DNA from: Clostridium sp.
GTDB lineage: Bacteria; Bacillota; Clostridia; TANB77; CAG-508
Direction of reading: 5' to 3'
DNA: 64,000 nucleotides
Assembly: GCA_018371855.1 (NCBI GenBank)
Contig: JAHAKD010000003.1
Location: forward strand, 146,692 to 210,691
Shown here: in pieces, positions 43,526-51,913 of the stretch
Layout: each line of letters starts with the position of its first letter
Position numbering within the stretch: the stretch's first letter is position 1
Position numbers and translations under genes: made by a program
Notes under the pieces: generated by a model
Seen by the model: the letters and a program-made list of their open reading frames with translations, nothing else
What the model was told of the DNA's origin: nothing
The model's database searches: none

Positions 43526-45376
43526 ATGGAAGGATTTTACCATAGTGCACAGTTACGTGAGAAGAAGAAGGAAGGAGCAAAAGTCAAATTTAATGTACGG
43601 ATTAATATACGTATGTATGGCTGGCTCGATGAAGTAAAAGTACTTATTATTGGTGATAAAATACAAGAAGTACATTTGGAATATATGAAACAAGATGATG
43701 ATGAATATGCTTATTTTGGAAAAGAAATATTTCTAAACACAAGGGCAATTTATCGGTACAAATTTTCTTTTAGGTCTGAATGGACAAAGTATTATGAAAC
43801 TAGCTTTTCAAAGCTATCTGTCAATTTTGCAGCACCCGATTGGGCGAAAGGTGCAACGATGTACCATATTATGCCTGATAGGTTTTGCAGAGATTATAGT
43901 GTTCCGATTGAAGAATTTGGAAAGAGAAGAATCCATAAATCTTGGGACGAACCACCACTTGTAGGTCCTGATGAAAATGGTGAATGGGCTAGAGATTCAT
44001 ATGGAGGAAACTTTAAAGGAATCGAAAGTAAATTGGATTACCTTAAGAATTTGGGAATAGATATTATATATTTTGGTCCGATATTTACAGCTTCCTCCAA
44101 CCACAAATATGATGCTGACGATTTTGAAAGACTAGATCCATATTTTGGTGATGAAGAAGATCTTAAGCGTCTATTCGAAGCTCTTCACCGTAAGCACATG
44201 AAAGGCATAGTTGATGTGGCTTTTAATCATGCCGGAAAGGATAGCAAATATTACAATAAGTCCGGGAGGTATAAGGAACCAGGCGCCTACCAAGGGCAAA
44301 ATTCAAGATACTTTCCATTTTTCAAAACTAGAATTGAGAATGGAAAAATAATTTTTGATTACTGGTGGGGCATACCAGATGAAGTAGTGTTTGATAAAGA
44401 CTCAAAAGAGTTTCAAGATTATATATGTGGAGTAAATGGGATAATTGACCGTTTGTTTTCACTTGGAATCGATGGAATAAGAGTTGATGTTGCAGATGAT
44501 TTAACAGACTACTTTATCAATCTCATGGCAGAAGCTTGCAGAAGAAATAAACCAGATTTCCTTATGATACTAGAAGTCTGGAAAAACCCATTCAGGATGA
44601 ATAGAAATTATATTTCCGATGGGAAGAGTGCTCATTCAACTATGAATTACTATCTGATGGCTCCTGTAATGGATTATCTGAATTTGCAAGATGAAGTTTA
44701 TTTGCAAGAAAAAATTAATGAGGAGTTTAGCGAGTATCCGGATGATACACTTTTTACCGAAATGAACTTTACATCTACTCATGACATGAGTAGACAGGTA
44801 AATCTATTTGCTAATGAAGGATATTTCCGAGAAAAAGGAGACGAGAAAAGAGAATGGCCTTGGAATATTAAAGATGAATATGACAGGCAATGGCAATCAA
44901 CATATGCCTTACCAAAAGAGACATATAAGCGAGCCAAGAAAATGTTAAAATTAGAAGATTTTATTTTAACATTTTGGCCGGGGATATTTTCAATTTTCTA
45001 CGGGGATGAAGTTGGCATTCAGGGATACGGAAATCTTGCCAATAGGAAATCTTTCCCATGGAATCGAATTGACAAAGATATCTTGTCATATAAAAGAAAA
45101 CTATTAAAGATTCGTAAAAAATATAAATTTTTGCGAACAGCAGGTACAAATGTCTTGGAACTAACCAAAGATAAGTTTGTGTTCGAGAGGGTAAATACTA
45201 ATAAAAAGAAAGACCTAGAAAATTACAATAAAATTATTGTAGTAGTCAATAATGGTTATGCAGATTTACCTTTAGAATACGAAAAAAAGAAAGGCAGAAT
45301 AATTGTATCATATAATTATAACAGTACTAAAAATGTAATTTGTCCTAAAGGGGCAGTTGCAATATTAATTTACTAA
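43526..45376 (+). CDS. Intracellular GH13 alpha-glucosidase/neopullulanase-type enzyme, foreign-looking
   Basis: A 616-aa glycoside hydrolase acting on alpha-glucans. An N-terminal beta domain (about 1-105) is followed by a GH13 barrel: DVAFNHAGKDS, GIDGIRVDVADD (nucleophile Asp), LMILEVWKNP (acid/base Glu) and NFTSTHDMS (third Asp). No signal peptide, so it is cytosolic, acting perhaps on imported maltodextrins or glycogen. The ATG at 43526 follows AAGGAGAGG. Two in-frame CGG codons (43598, 43754) and GC-richer codons suggest acquisition. Strong terminator. Its promoter is unclear: TTGACA at 43433 has poor spacing to TATAAT at 43462. Confidence 0.8.
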   Translation: MEGFYHSAQLREKKKEGAKVKFNVRINIRMYGWLDEVKVLIIGDKIQEVHLEYMKQDDDEYAYFGKEIFLNTRAIYRYKFSFRSEWTKYYETSFSKLSVNFAAPDWAKGATMYHIMPDRFCRDYSVPIEEFGKRRIHKSWDEPPLVGPDENGEWARDSYGGNFKGIESKLDYLKNLGIDIIYFGPIFTASSNHKYDADDFERLDPYFGDEEDLKRLFEALHRKHMKGIVDVAFNHAGKDSKYYNKSGRYKEPGAYQGQNSRYFPFFKTRIENGKIIFDYWWGIPDEVVFDKDSKEFQDYICGVNGIIDRLFSLGIDGIRVDVADDLTDYFINLMAEACRRNKPDFLMILEVWKNPFRMNRNYISDGKSAHSTMNYYLMAPVMDYLNLQDEVYLQEKINEEFSEYPDDTLFTEMNFTSTHDMSRQVNLFANEGYFREKGDEKREWPWNIKDEYDRQWQSTYALPKETYKRAKKMLKLEDFILTFWPGIFSIFYGDEVGIQGYGNLANRKSFPWNRIDKDILSYKRKLLKIRKKYKFLRTAGTNVLELTKDKFVFERVNTNKKKDLENYNKIIVVVNNGYADLPLEYEKKKGRIIVSYNYNSTKNVICPKGAVAILIY

Positions 45377-45393
45377 TCTTCTTTCACACCAAG

Positions 45394-45437
45394 AACAGTT
45401 GCAGAGTTGTCAAAACTCTGCAACTGTTTTCTTTTTT
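45394..45437 (+). terminator. Rho-independent terminator of the GH13 gene
   Basis: AACAGTTGCAGAGTT (45394-45408) pairs perfectly with AACTCTGCAACTGTT (45414-45428), followed by T residues. Confidence 0.9.
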
Positions 45438-45452
45438 TAAATAAATTTAAAA

Positions 45453-45481
45453 TTGACAATAAAATATATAATTTATATAAT
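45453..45481 (+). promoter_or_regulatory. Promoter of the AIM24 gene
   Basis: TTGACA (45453-45458), 17 bases, TATAAT (45476-45481). Confidence 0.8.
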
Positions 45482-45516
45482 CATCTTAAATATGAAATAA
45501 GGAGGGGGAATTTATT

Positions 45517-46311
45517 ATGTATAAAATTAATAATTTACAAGATAATGATGATATTCGTGTAGCAGATGTAAAAGCAGGAATGAAGGTTATAGAATATATG
45601 AGTGATTTAAGTGTAATGCCATCAACTGCTATAACTGCTTATTATTGCTCAAGAATGAATGTAAGAAAAAGACAATTACTTATAAATTTAGAAGATAATG
45701 AATATACAATAAGCTCAGGTGCAATGCAATGGTCTGTTGGTAATGTTGAAGCAGTAGCCGATGTTAAAGGGGTCGGAGATTTTTTTGGTAAAGCAATAAA
45801 AGGTAGTGTTACTAAAGAAAGTGCAGTAAAACCAAAATATAGAGGAACAGGAATGTTAGTCTTAGAACCTACATACAAACATATTCTATTAGAAGATTTA
45901 TCTACTTGGGATGGAGGAATAGTATTAGATGACGGGTTATTTTTAGCTTGTGAATCTAAAATACGACAAAATGTTGTTATGCGCAGTAATTTATCTTCAG
46001 CAGTACTAGGAAATGAAGGATTATTCAATTTAAGTCTTTCAGGAAATGGATTTGTGGCATTAGAATCACCTGTACCAAGAGAAGAATTAGTAGAAGTAGA
46101 ATTACAAAATGATGTATTAAGAATAGATGGAAACTTTGCAGTTGCATGGTCTAAAGGACTTGATTTTACAGTAGAAAAATCTACAAAGAGTTTAATAGGC
46201 TCAGCTGTCTCAGGGGAAGGACTTGTAAATGTATATAGAGGTACAGGTAAAGTATTAATGGCACCTGTAAGAAACTTAACAACTGCATCAGCTACTTCAA
46301 TATCTAGATAA
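45517..46311 (+). CDS. AIM24 family protein
   Basis: A 264-aa beta-rich protein of the AIM24/TraT-like fold (PF01987), with repeated strands such as ALESPVPREELVEVEL, VLRIDGNFAVAWSKGLDFTVE and GEGLVNVYRGTGKVLMAP. No membrane helix. Bacterial members have no firm function. It has its own promoter and a strong AGGAGGGGG site, suggesting good expression. Codon use is native, without CGG. Confidence 0.8.
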   Translation: MYKINNLQDNDDIRVADVKAGMKVIEYMSDLSVMPSTAITAYYCSRMNVRKRQLLINLEDNEYTISSGAMQWSVGNVEAVADVKGVGDFFGKAIKGSVTKESAVKPKYRGTGMLVLEPTYKHILLEDLSTWDGGIVLDDGLFLACESKIRQNVVMRSNLSSAVLGNEGLFNLSLSGNGFVALESPVPREELVEVELQNDVLRIDGNFAVAWSKGLDFTVEKSTKSLIGSAVSGEGLVNVYRGTGKVLMAPVRNLTTASATSISR

Positions 46312-46321
46312 TGTAAAATAT

Positions 46322-46357
46322 AAAACAACCTTTAATTGTATTATTAGAGGTTGTTTT
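46322..46357 (+). terminator. Rho-independent terminator of the AIM24 gene
   Basis: AAAACAACCT (46322-46331) pairs with AGGTTGTTTT (46348-46357), followed by T residues. Confidence 0.75.
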
Positions 46358-46364
46358 TAGTTTG

Positions 46365-46405
46365 ATTAAAATAAGAAAACTTCGGAGGTATAAAACTTCC
46401 GAAGT
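46365..46405 (-). terminator. Reverse-strand terminator of rplM-rpsI
   Basis: ACTTCGGAGGT (46379-46389) pairs with ACTTCCGAAGT (46395-46405) with one G-U pair. On the reverse strand it is followed by TTTTCTTATTTT. Confidence 0.7.
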
Positions 46406-46421
46406 ATATATTTGATAAATA

Positions 46422-46826
46422 TTATCTTTTTGAGAATTGTGGAGCTTTTCTAGCTTTTTTAAGACCATATTTCTTTCTTTCCTTCATACGAGGATCTCTT
46501 GTTAAGAAATCGTTTGATTTTAATGCTGGTCTGTATTCTAAATTAGCTTCATTTAAAGCTCTAGCTATACCATGTCTTATAGCCCCTGCTTGACCTGTAA
46601 ATCCACCACCTTGAACTTTACAAATAACATCAAATTTATCTGCTGTGTTTGTTACGTTTAAAGGTTGTTTTACAATATATTTTAATGTTTCTAAACCAAA
46701 ATATTCATCTAAATTTTTTCCGTTTACTGTTATATTTCCTTTTCCTTCAACTAATCTAACTCTAGCTATTGCATTTTTTCTTCTACCTGTTCCATAGAAC
46801 ATTATTTTTTCTCCTGCCTTTGCCAT
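46422..46826 (-). CDS. rpsI: 30S ribosomal protein S9
   Basis: Small-subunit protein whose C-terminal tail reaches the P-site tRNA. 134 aa with YGTGRRKNAIARVRL, GGGFTGQAGAIRHGIARAL and the ending KKARKAPQFSKR. AAGGAGG lies before the ATG at 46826. Downstream of rplM in the usual pair. Confidence 0.97.
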   Translation of the reverse strand: MAKAGEKIMFYGTGRRKNAIARVRLVEGKGNITVNGKNLDEYFGLETLKYIVKQPLNVTNTADKFDVICKVQGGGFTGQAGAIRHGIARALNEANLEYRPALKSNDFLTRDPRMKERKKYGLKKARKAPQFSKR

Positions 46827-46875
46827 TTAAAAATTCCTCCTTAATTTTTTAAGGGATATACCCTATAATTCTATA

Positions 46876-47310
46876 TTAGAAATTCCATATTTCTGGTTTT
46901 TGAGCCATGTTTTCATGTTCGCTACCAGCATATACTCTTAATTTCTTTAACATTTTTCTTCCTAAAGAATTGTGTGGAAGCATTCCTTTAACAGCAATCA
47001 TCATTGCTCTTTCTGGTTTTTCTGCCATCATAACTCTTGCAGAAGTTTCTTTTAATCCTCCTGGATATCCAGAATGACGTCTATAGAATTTTTGATCTAA
47101 TTTTTTTCCTGTAAATGTTGCTTCTGAACAGTTTATTATAATTACGTGATCACCAACATCTAAGTTTGGTGTATAAGTTGGTTTGTGTTTTCCTCTTAAT
47201 AATCTTGCAGCCTCTGTTGCAACTCTACCAACTGGTTTATTTGCTGCATCTAAAATATACCATTTACTTTCGATTTCATTTCCTTTTACACTATATGTAG
47301 TATTATTCAT
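46876..47310 (-). CDS. rplM: 50S ribosomal protein L13
   Basis: Early-assembling large-subunit protein. 144 aa with WYILDAANKPVGRVATEAAR, GDHVIIINCSEATFTGKK and AVKGMLPHNSLGRKMLKKL. I take ATG 47310, since GGAGGG lies 10 bases before it; the ATG at 47328 is the ribosome binding site region itself. A leader of about 120 bases precedes it. Confidence 0.95.
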   Translation of the reverse strand: MNNTTYSVKGNEIESKWYILDAANKPVGRVATEAARLLRGKHKPTYTPNLDVGDHVIIINCSEATFTGKKLDQKFYRRHSGYPGGLKETSARVMMAEKPERAMMIAVKGMLPHNSLGRKMLKKLRVYAGSEHENMAQKPEIWNF

Positions 47311-47440
47311 GGTAAAATTACCCTCCATTCAAATTTTTAATTTATATAATAAGCTTTAAATATATAAACTACCGGGGAGAGGCTTATATAATTATTACTT
47401 ATTGACTATTTTAAGGCTAATTCATAAAATTAGCATAATA

Positions 47441-47469
47441 ATTTTATTACAAGAACCCTAAAAAGTCAA
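47441..47469 (-). promoter_or_regulatory. Reverse-strand promoter of rplM-rpsI
   Basis: On the reverse strand TTGACT (47469-47464), 17 bases, TAAAAT (47446-47441). The leader between here and rplM has GCCTCTCCCCGGT and may be an L13-type autoregulatory leader; that is inference from position. Confidence 0.65.
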
Positions 47470-47519
47470 GGTTTTTTAAAAGAAAATCAAAAAAATCCAA
47501 TGATATAAGTAAATTAGAG

Positions 47520-47548
47520 TTGAATAAATTATGTAAAACTAGTATAAT
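47520..47548 (+). promoter_or_regulatory. Promoter of the 166-aa unknown gene
   Basis: TTGAAT (47520-47525), 17 bases, TATAAT (47543-47548). It is divergent from the rplM promoter. Confidence 0.7.
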
Positions 47549-47591
47549 AATAGTTAGCTATGCAAAACAGTTGATAAGGGGAGGACATACT

Positions 47592-48092
47592 ATGAGAGAG
47601 ATTGTAGTAAGAAACGGTAAAGTTTTCTATAAAGAAGAATTGGAACCAGAAATAATTTCCAAACCTGAGATGTCTTTGCGGCATATTCAACTAGATAGGA
47701 AAGGATTAAATGACTATCTAGAGAAGATAAGCGGTAAAGATATACAATTTATAAGCATGAGTGCCAAGATATTTGGAAAAAAAGGTACTTATGATATTTT
47801 AATTGAAGAGGCACATTCAGACTCCGAAGTTGGAGGAAATCTGCAGGGACTTAATGTAAAGAAGAAACTTCGTGAACCTACAGGTATTAAAGCAACCATT
47901 CATCTAGAAGAAGGAATATTTCTTGCGCTTACAGGAAAGAAAATGAATCCAGGAGACTTCTTCTTCGAGAAAGTCCTGGTAGACGGGCAAATCATAGAAA
48001 TGCCCATAAATGTTGAAAGGGTAATTGATGGCTTGCATGGACTCTATCAGATTATCTACGATGTGGATGGAGATTGGGGGTACAATGTGTAA
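47592..48092 (+). CDS. Unknown protein, foreign-looking, tandem paralogue 1
   Basis: A 166-aa soluble, beta-rich protein after AAGGGGAGG. I recognise no family. Parts align by eye with the 246-aa protein at 48311-49051: HLEEGIFLALTGKKMNPGDF here against ELNERDFIFQAGRRLRTGDY there, MSAKIFGKKGTYDI against TSSSIFGIKKLYRK, and an ending DVDGDWGYNV against DGRTGYNIV. So they are probably tandem relatives. One in-frame CGG (47679), GC-richer codons, own promoter and terminator. Function unknown. Confidence 0.6.
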   Translation: MREIVVRNGKVFYKEELEPEIISKPEMSLRHIQLDRKGLNDYLEKISGKDIQFISMSAKIFGKKGTYDILIEEAHSDSEVGGNLQGLNVKKKLREPTGIKATIHLEEGIFLALTGKKMNPGDFFFEKVLVDGQIIEMPINVERVIDGLHGLYQIIYDVDGDWGYNV

Positions 48093-48100
48093 TATAAGCA

Positions 48101-48128
48101 AAGGGCGCTGATGTGAGGCGCCTTTTTG
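48101..48128 (+). terminator. Rho-independent terminator
   Basis: AAGGGCGC pairs with GCGCCTT with one bulged G, followed by TTTTTG. Confidence 0.7.
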
Positions 48129-48139
48129 TTTTATGAAAA

Positions 48140-48158
48140 CCCCCAGCTAGGCTGGGGG
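48140..48158. repeat. GC-rich perfect hairpin, possible IS200/IS605-type or REP-like end
   Basis: CCCCCAGC, TAG, GCTGGGGG: a perfect eight-base stem with a three-base loop in AT-rich surroundings, right after a terminator and with no T-run of its own directly following. Such hairpins mark ends of IS200/IS605-family elements, but no transposase is nearby. Confidence 0.45.
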
Positions 48159-48231
48159 AAATTTATTGCTTTTTTGGAGAATATTAATAGCGAAGAATAC
48201 TAAACGAATTGGCTGTTTTAGCTAACAAGGG

Positions 48232-48261
48232 TTGCCATAATTATGTAAAGTGTGCTAAAAT
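48232..48261 (+). promoter_or_regulatory. Promoter of the 246-aa unknown gene
   Basis: TTGCCA (48232-48237), 18 bases, TAAAAT (48256-48261). Confidence 0.55.
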
Positions 48262-48310
48262 AAAAATGTAGCAAAAATGTTAAAGATTCATAAAAGAAGG
48301 GAGAATTACT

Positions 48311-49051
48311 ATGAATCAACAATTAATTAAGGGGCGGCGGGATACCAAACCTGAAGGAAAGGAACTCGATTTAATTTCAACAGAAAGAGTATCATTTAGT
48401 CAGTTGGCCAGATTTAAGGCATTTAAGAGTGAAAATGTTGAGGTTGAAAACACTGATTTCCTAATCGTTACTAGCAGTTCAATTTTTGGTATAAAAAAGT
48501 TGTACAGGAAAATACCAATAATGGTATTTCAGAAAAAAAATGAAGAGAGATATGCTCTTTTACAGGGACAACCGAATATTGAATTTATGCGTACAGGTGA
48601 TGGAGCTGGATACGAGGGAACATTTAACTATGTCGTAACCACAGAAGGACATGTAGGGTATTGTATTATATATAATCCGGAGTGGGACGAAATAAAAGGA
48701 CCTGAAATTATTGGTAATAATCCGATGAAAGCATCCTGTATGGATGAACTGGAACTTAACGAAAGAGATTTTATTTTTCAGGCAGGACGTCGCTTGAGAA
48801 CTGGTGATTATTGTTACAGTAACCCTGGAGTCTTAGAGAGGGTGAAAACAATTCTTAGCAAAGCCAAAGGTGGAAGGAAAGTGAATATCCCTGAAGCTTT
48901 AATTGCAAAATCCAGTAGGCTCTGTACCGAGCCAATATCATTTCAGGTAAAAGGCACAAGACTTCAAAAAGGAGTACAGATTATTACTACTAAAGATGGA
49001 CGGACTGGCTATAACATCGTTAATAAGAATGATGTAGGATTCCTTTTCTGA
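48311..49051 (+). CDS. Unknown protein, foreign-looking, tandem paralogue 2
   Basis: A 246-aa soluble protein after GAAGGGAG. It starts MNQQLIKGRRDTKPEG and carries three in-frame CGG codons (48335 and 48338 back to back, and 49001). The second half repeats features of its neighbour: a GRRLRTGDY segment and a TGYNIV ending. The region HVGYCIIYNPEWDEIKGPEI looks like beta structure. No membrane helix or catalytic motif seen. Own promoter and an excellent terminator. Function unknown. Confidence 0.6.
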   Translation: MNQQLIKGRRDTKPEGKELDLISTERVSFSQLARFKAFKSENVEVENTDFLIVTSSSIFGIKKLYRKIPIMVFQKKNEERYALLQGQPNIEFMRTGDGAGYEGTFNYVVTTEGHVGYCIIYNPEWDEIKGPEIIGNNPMKASCMDELELNERDFIFQAGRRLRTGDYCYSNPGVLERVKTILSKAKGGRKVNIPEALIAKSSRLCTEPISFQVKGTRLQKGVQIITTKDGRTGYNIVNKNDVGFLF

Positions 49052-49068
49052 TTTCTAACTAGCTACGA

Positions 49069-49111
49069 ACCCACCAATCAATAATTTGATTATTGATTGG
49101 TGGGTTTTCTT
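49069..49111 (+). terminator. Rho-independent terminator, 17-bp perfect stem
   Basis: AACCCACCAATCAATAA (49069-49085) pairs perfectly with 49091-49107, loop TTTGA, then TTCTT. Confidence 0.9.
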
Positions 49112-49153
49112 ATTAGAATGAAAAAACAGTACTAATAAATCACATTTTAGACA

Positions 49154-49182
49154 TTGTAATTTACTACCAAATACTATATAAT
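49154..49182 (+). promoter_or_regulatory. Promoter of the topoisomerase III gene
   Basis: TTGTAA (49154-49159), 17 bases, TATAAT (49177-49182), about 20 bases before the ATG. Confidence 0.6.
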
Positions 49183-49205
49183 TAAACAGCAGTAAGGAGA
49201 GTTCA

Positions 49206-51113
49206 ATGGATAAAAATATACTAATAACAGAAAAGCCATCTGTAGCTATGCAAATGGCAAAAGCATTAAAAATAAATACTACAAGAAAAGATGGATACTT
49301 AGAAAGTGATGAATGGCTAGTAACATGGTGTGTAGGACATCTAGTAACAATGAGTTATCCAGAAAAATATGATGAAAAATTAAAATTCTGGAGATTGGAC
49401 ACACTACCATTTATACCAAAAGAATGGAAATATGAAATTATTCCAAATGTACAAAAACAATTTAATACAATAAAAGAATTATTAAATAGAGAAGATGTTA
49501 AAACTATATATGTAAGCACTGACTCCGGGCGTGAAGGAGAATACATATATCGTTTAGTAGATCAAATGATACATCCAGAAGGCAAAACTAAAAAAAGAGT
49601 TTGGATAGATTCACAAACAGAGGAAGAAGTAATAAAAGGAATAAAAAATGCAAAAGATTTATCAGAATATGATAGTTTATCAGATGCAGCATATTTAAGA
49701 GCAAAAGAAGATTATTTAATAGGAATTAACTTTTCAAGATTACTTTCAATCATCTATGGTAGAAAATTAGCAAAAGAAATAAATGAAGATAAAGCATCTA
49801 TTTCAGTAGGAAGAGTTATGACATGTGTACTTGGAATGGTGGTTTCAAGGGAAAGAGAAATACGAGACTTTGTTAAAACTAAATATTATAAAATAATAGG
49901 AAAATTCGGAGATGAAAAATCTAGTTTTGAAGCAGAATGGAAAGTAACAGAAGCTTCAAAATTATATAATTCTAATAAACTATATAATGATAATGGATTC
50001 AAAAGATTAGATGATGCAAAAGCTTTTATTTTATCATTAAAAGATAAAGAAGCAATAGTAAGAGAAGTAAAGAAAAGCAAACAAAAAGAGAATCCTCCAC
50101 TATTATTTAATCTAGCAGAAATTCAAAATGAATGTACAAAAAGATTCAAAATAAAGCCTGACGAAACACTAGAGATTATACAAAACTTATACGAAAATAA
50201 ATTAGTAACATATCCAAGAACAGATGCGAGAGTTCTTTCAACTGCAGTAGCAAAAGAAATTACTAAAAATTTAAATGGAATTACTAAAGGTTTTAAAAAT
50301 GAAGAAATTCAAGGTTATTTAAAAAAGATGATTGACGAGAAATATTCTACTAATTTAATAAAAACAAAATATGTTAATGATAGCAAAATAACAGACCATT
50401 ATGCAATAATTCCTACAGGACAAGGATATGATAATTATGATAAATTGCCAAAATTACAAAAAGACATTTATGAATTAATCGTAAAAAGATTTTTAGCAAT
50501 ATTTTATCCTGCTGCAGAGTATAGCAAAGTTTCAGTAACTATAGATATAGACAAAGAATCTTTTTTTGCAAACGGTAAAGTTTGTACAAAAGAAGGGTAT
50601 CTAGAAATATTAAAACCAACTAAAGCCAAAAATTCAGAAGATAATGATATCTCAATTTTGACAACCTTAAAGAAAAATTCAAAAATAAATGTGCAAAATT
50701 TTGAAACAAAAGATGCAGAAACTTCACCACCTTCAAGATATAATTCTGGATCAATAATACTTGCTATGGAAAATGCAGGCAAGCTAATTGAAGATGAAGA
50801 ATTAAGAGAACAAATTAAAGGTGCAGGAATAGGGACAAGTGCAACAAGAGCAGAAATTATAAAAAAATTGGAGAAAATAAAATATATTGCAATAAATGCA
50901 AAAACTCAAATAATAACGCCTACAAATAAGGGCGAAGCAATTTACGATATAGTAAATTATTCTATGCCAGATATGCTAAATCCAAAATTAACAGCAAGTT
51001 GGGAAAAAGGCTTAGATATGGTTGCAAAAAAAGAAATAAAATCTGATGAATTTACAATGAAATTAGAAAAATATATAAAAGCTAAATTTGATAAATTAGT
51101 TATTAAAATGTAA
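49206..51113 (+). CDS. topB: DNA topoisomerase III
   Basis: Type IA decatenase. 635 aa. TOPRIM start ILITEKPSVAMQMAKAL, the acidic motif VSTDSGREGEYIY, and catalytic tyrosine in LVTYPRTDARVL (about residue 338). Unlike TopA it has no C-terminal zinc fingers, which is typical of TopB. It heads a close-packed group with the HD hydrolase, patatin and flavodiiron genes (gaps of 2-14 bases), probably one transcript, although their functions differ. Confidence 0.9.
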   Translation: MDKNILITEKPSVAMQMAKALKINTTRKDGYLESDEWLVTWCVGHLVTMSYPEKYDEKLKFWRLDTLPFIPKEWKYEIIPNVQKQFNTIKELLNREDVKTIYVSTDSGREGEYIYRLVDQMIHPEGKTKKRVWIDSQTEEEVIKGIKNAKDLSEYDSLSDAAYLRAKEDYLIGINFSRLLSIIYGRKLAKEINEDKASISVGRVMTCVLGMVVSREREIRDFVKTKYYKIIGKFGDEKSSFEAEWKVTEASKLYNSNKLYNDNGFKRLDDAKAFILSLKDKEAIVREVKKSKQKENPPLLFNLAEIQNECTKRFKIKPDETLEIIQNLYENKLVTYPRTDARVLSTAVAKEITKNLNGITKGFKNEEIQGYLKKMIDEKYSTNLIKTKYVNDSKITDHYAIIPTGQGYDNYDKLPKLQKDIYELIVKRFLAIFYPAAEYSKVSVTIDIDKESFFANGKVCTKEGYLEILKPTKAKNSEDNDISILTTLKKNSKINVQNFETKDAETSPPSRYNSGSIILAMENAGKLIEDEELREQIKGAGIGTSATRAEIIKKLEKIKYIAINAKTQIITPTNKGEAIYDIVNYSMPDMLNPKLTASWEKGLDMVAKKEIKSDEFTMKLEKYIKAKFDKLVIKM

Positions 51114-51125
51114 AGGAAGAACAAA

Positions 51126-51899
51126 ATGATAAATATCGATAATGCGAAAGAAGAATTTATTAGATATAGAAATTTATTTGATAAAGACAATGCAAATATA
51201 GAACGCAAATATATTCATACAATAAATGTAATGAATTTAAGTGAAACAATAGCTAAAAGTTTAAATTTAAATGAAGAAGAAATAAAACTTACAAAACTTA
51301 TTGCACTTTTACATGATATTGCAAGATTTGAAGAATATAAAGCAGTAAAAAAGGAAACTACATTTGTAAATTTTGAAACATATGATCATGCAAGTAGAGG
51401 TGTGGAAATCTTAAAAGAAAACAATTTTATGAGAAAGTTTATACAAGAAAATAAATATGATGATATAATATATGCAGCAATTAGAAATCATAACAAAAAT
51501 ATGATAGAAGATGCTTTAACAGAAGAAAAAATATTATATTGTAAAATTCTAAGAGATGCAGACAAAATAGATATTTTAAGATTGTCAGCAACAACATATT
51601 GGAAAAACGAAACTGAAAAAGTAGAGAAAGCGATAATAAATAAAGAAATGCTAACAGAATTTTGTAATCATCATACTATTGATACATCAAAGATAACCGA
51701 AAACACACAATTAGATAAATTAGTAAAAATGATTGCATTTATATATGATTTACAATATAAAATAAGTTTTGAAATATTAAAAGAAAAAGATTATTTTAAT
51801 AAAATAATTGATAGATTTGATTTTAAAGAAAATCAAACTAAAGAAAGTATTTTAGATATGAAGAAAATTGGAAATGAATTTATAAATTCTAAGATATAA
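51126..51899 (+). CDS. HD-domain phosphohydrolase
   Basis: A 257-aa metal-dependent hydrolase. HD motif in IALLHDIARFEEY (about residues 62-74), preceded by the metal-binding His in KYIHTINVMNL, and followed by the HAS and RNHNK histidines and DADKIDIL. Substrate unknown: nucleotides or phosphate esters are typical. 12 bases after topB. Confidence 0.78.
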   Translation: MINIDNAKEEFIRYRNLFDKDNANIERKYIHTINVMNLSETIAKSLNLNEEEIKLTKLIALLHDIARFEEYKAVKKETTFVNFETYDHASRGVEILKENNFMRKFIQENKYDDIIYAAIRNHNKNMIEDALTEEKILYCKILRDADKIDILRLSATTYWKNETEKVEKAIINKEMLTEFCNHHTIDTSKITENTQLDKLVKMIAFIYDLQYKISFEILKEKDYFNKIIDRFDFKENQTKESILDMKKIGNEFINSKI

Positions 51900-51913
51900 A
51901 TGGCGGTGATTAA

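Noticed and set aside
45642..46328. 228-aa reverse-strand frame opposite the AIM24 gene
   Set aside because: No ribosome binding site or family; the forward gene has a promoter, a strong site and a known fold.
962..49003. CGG reassigned to another amino acid
   Set aside because: In the foreign-looking genes CGG falls in basic contexts (for example AIRKRKK and KGRRDTK) that fit arginine, and reassignment would not restore frame in the three split genes.
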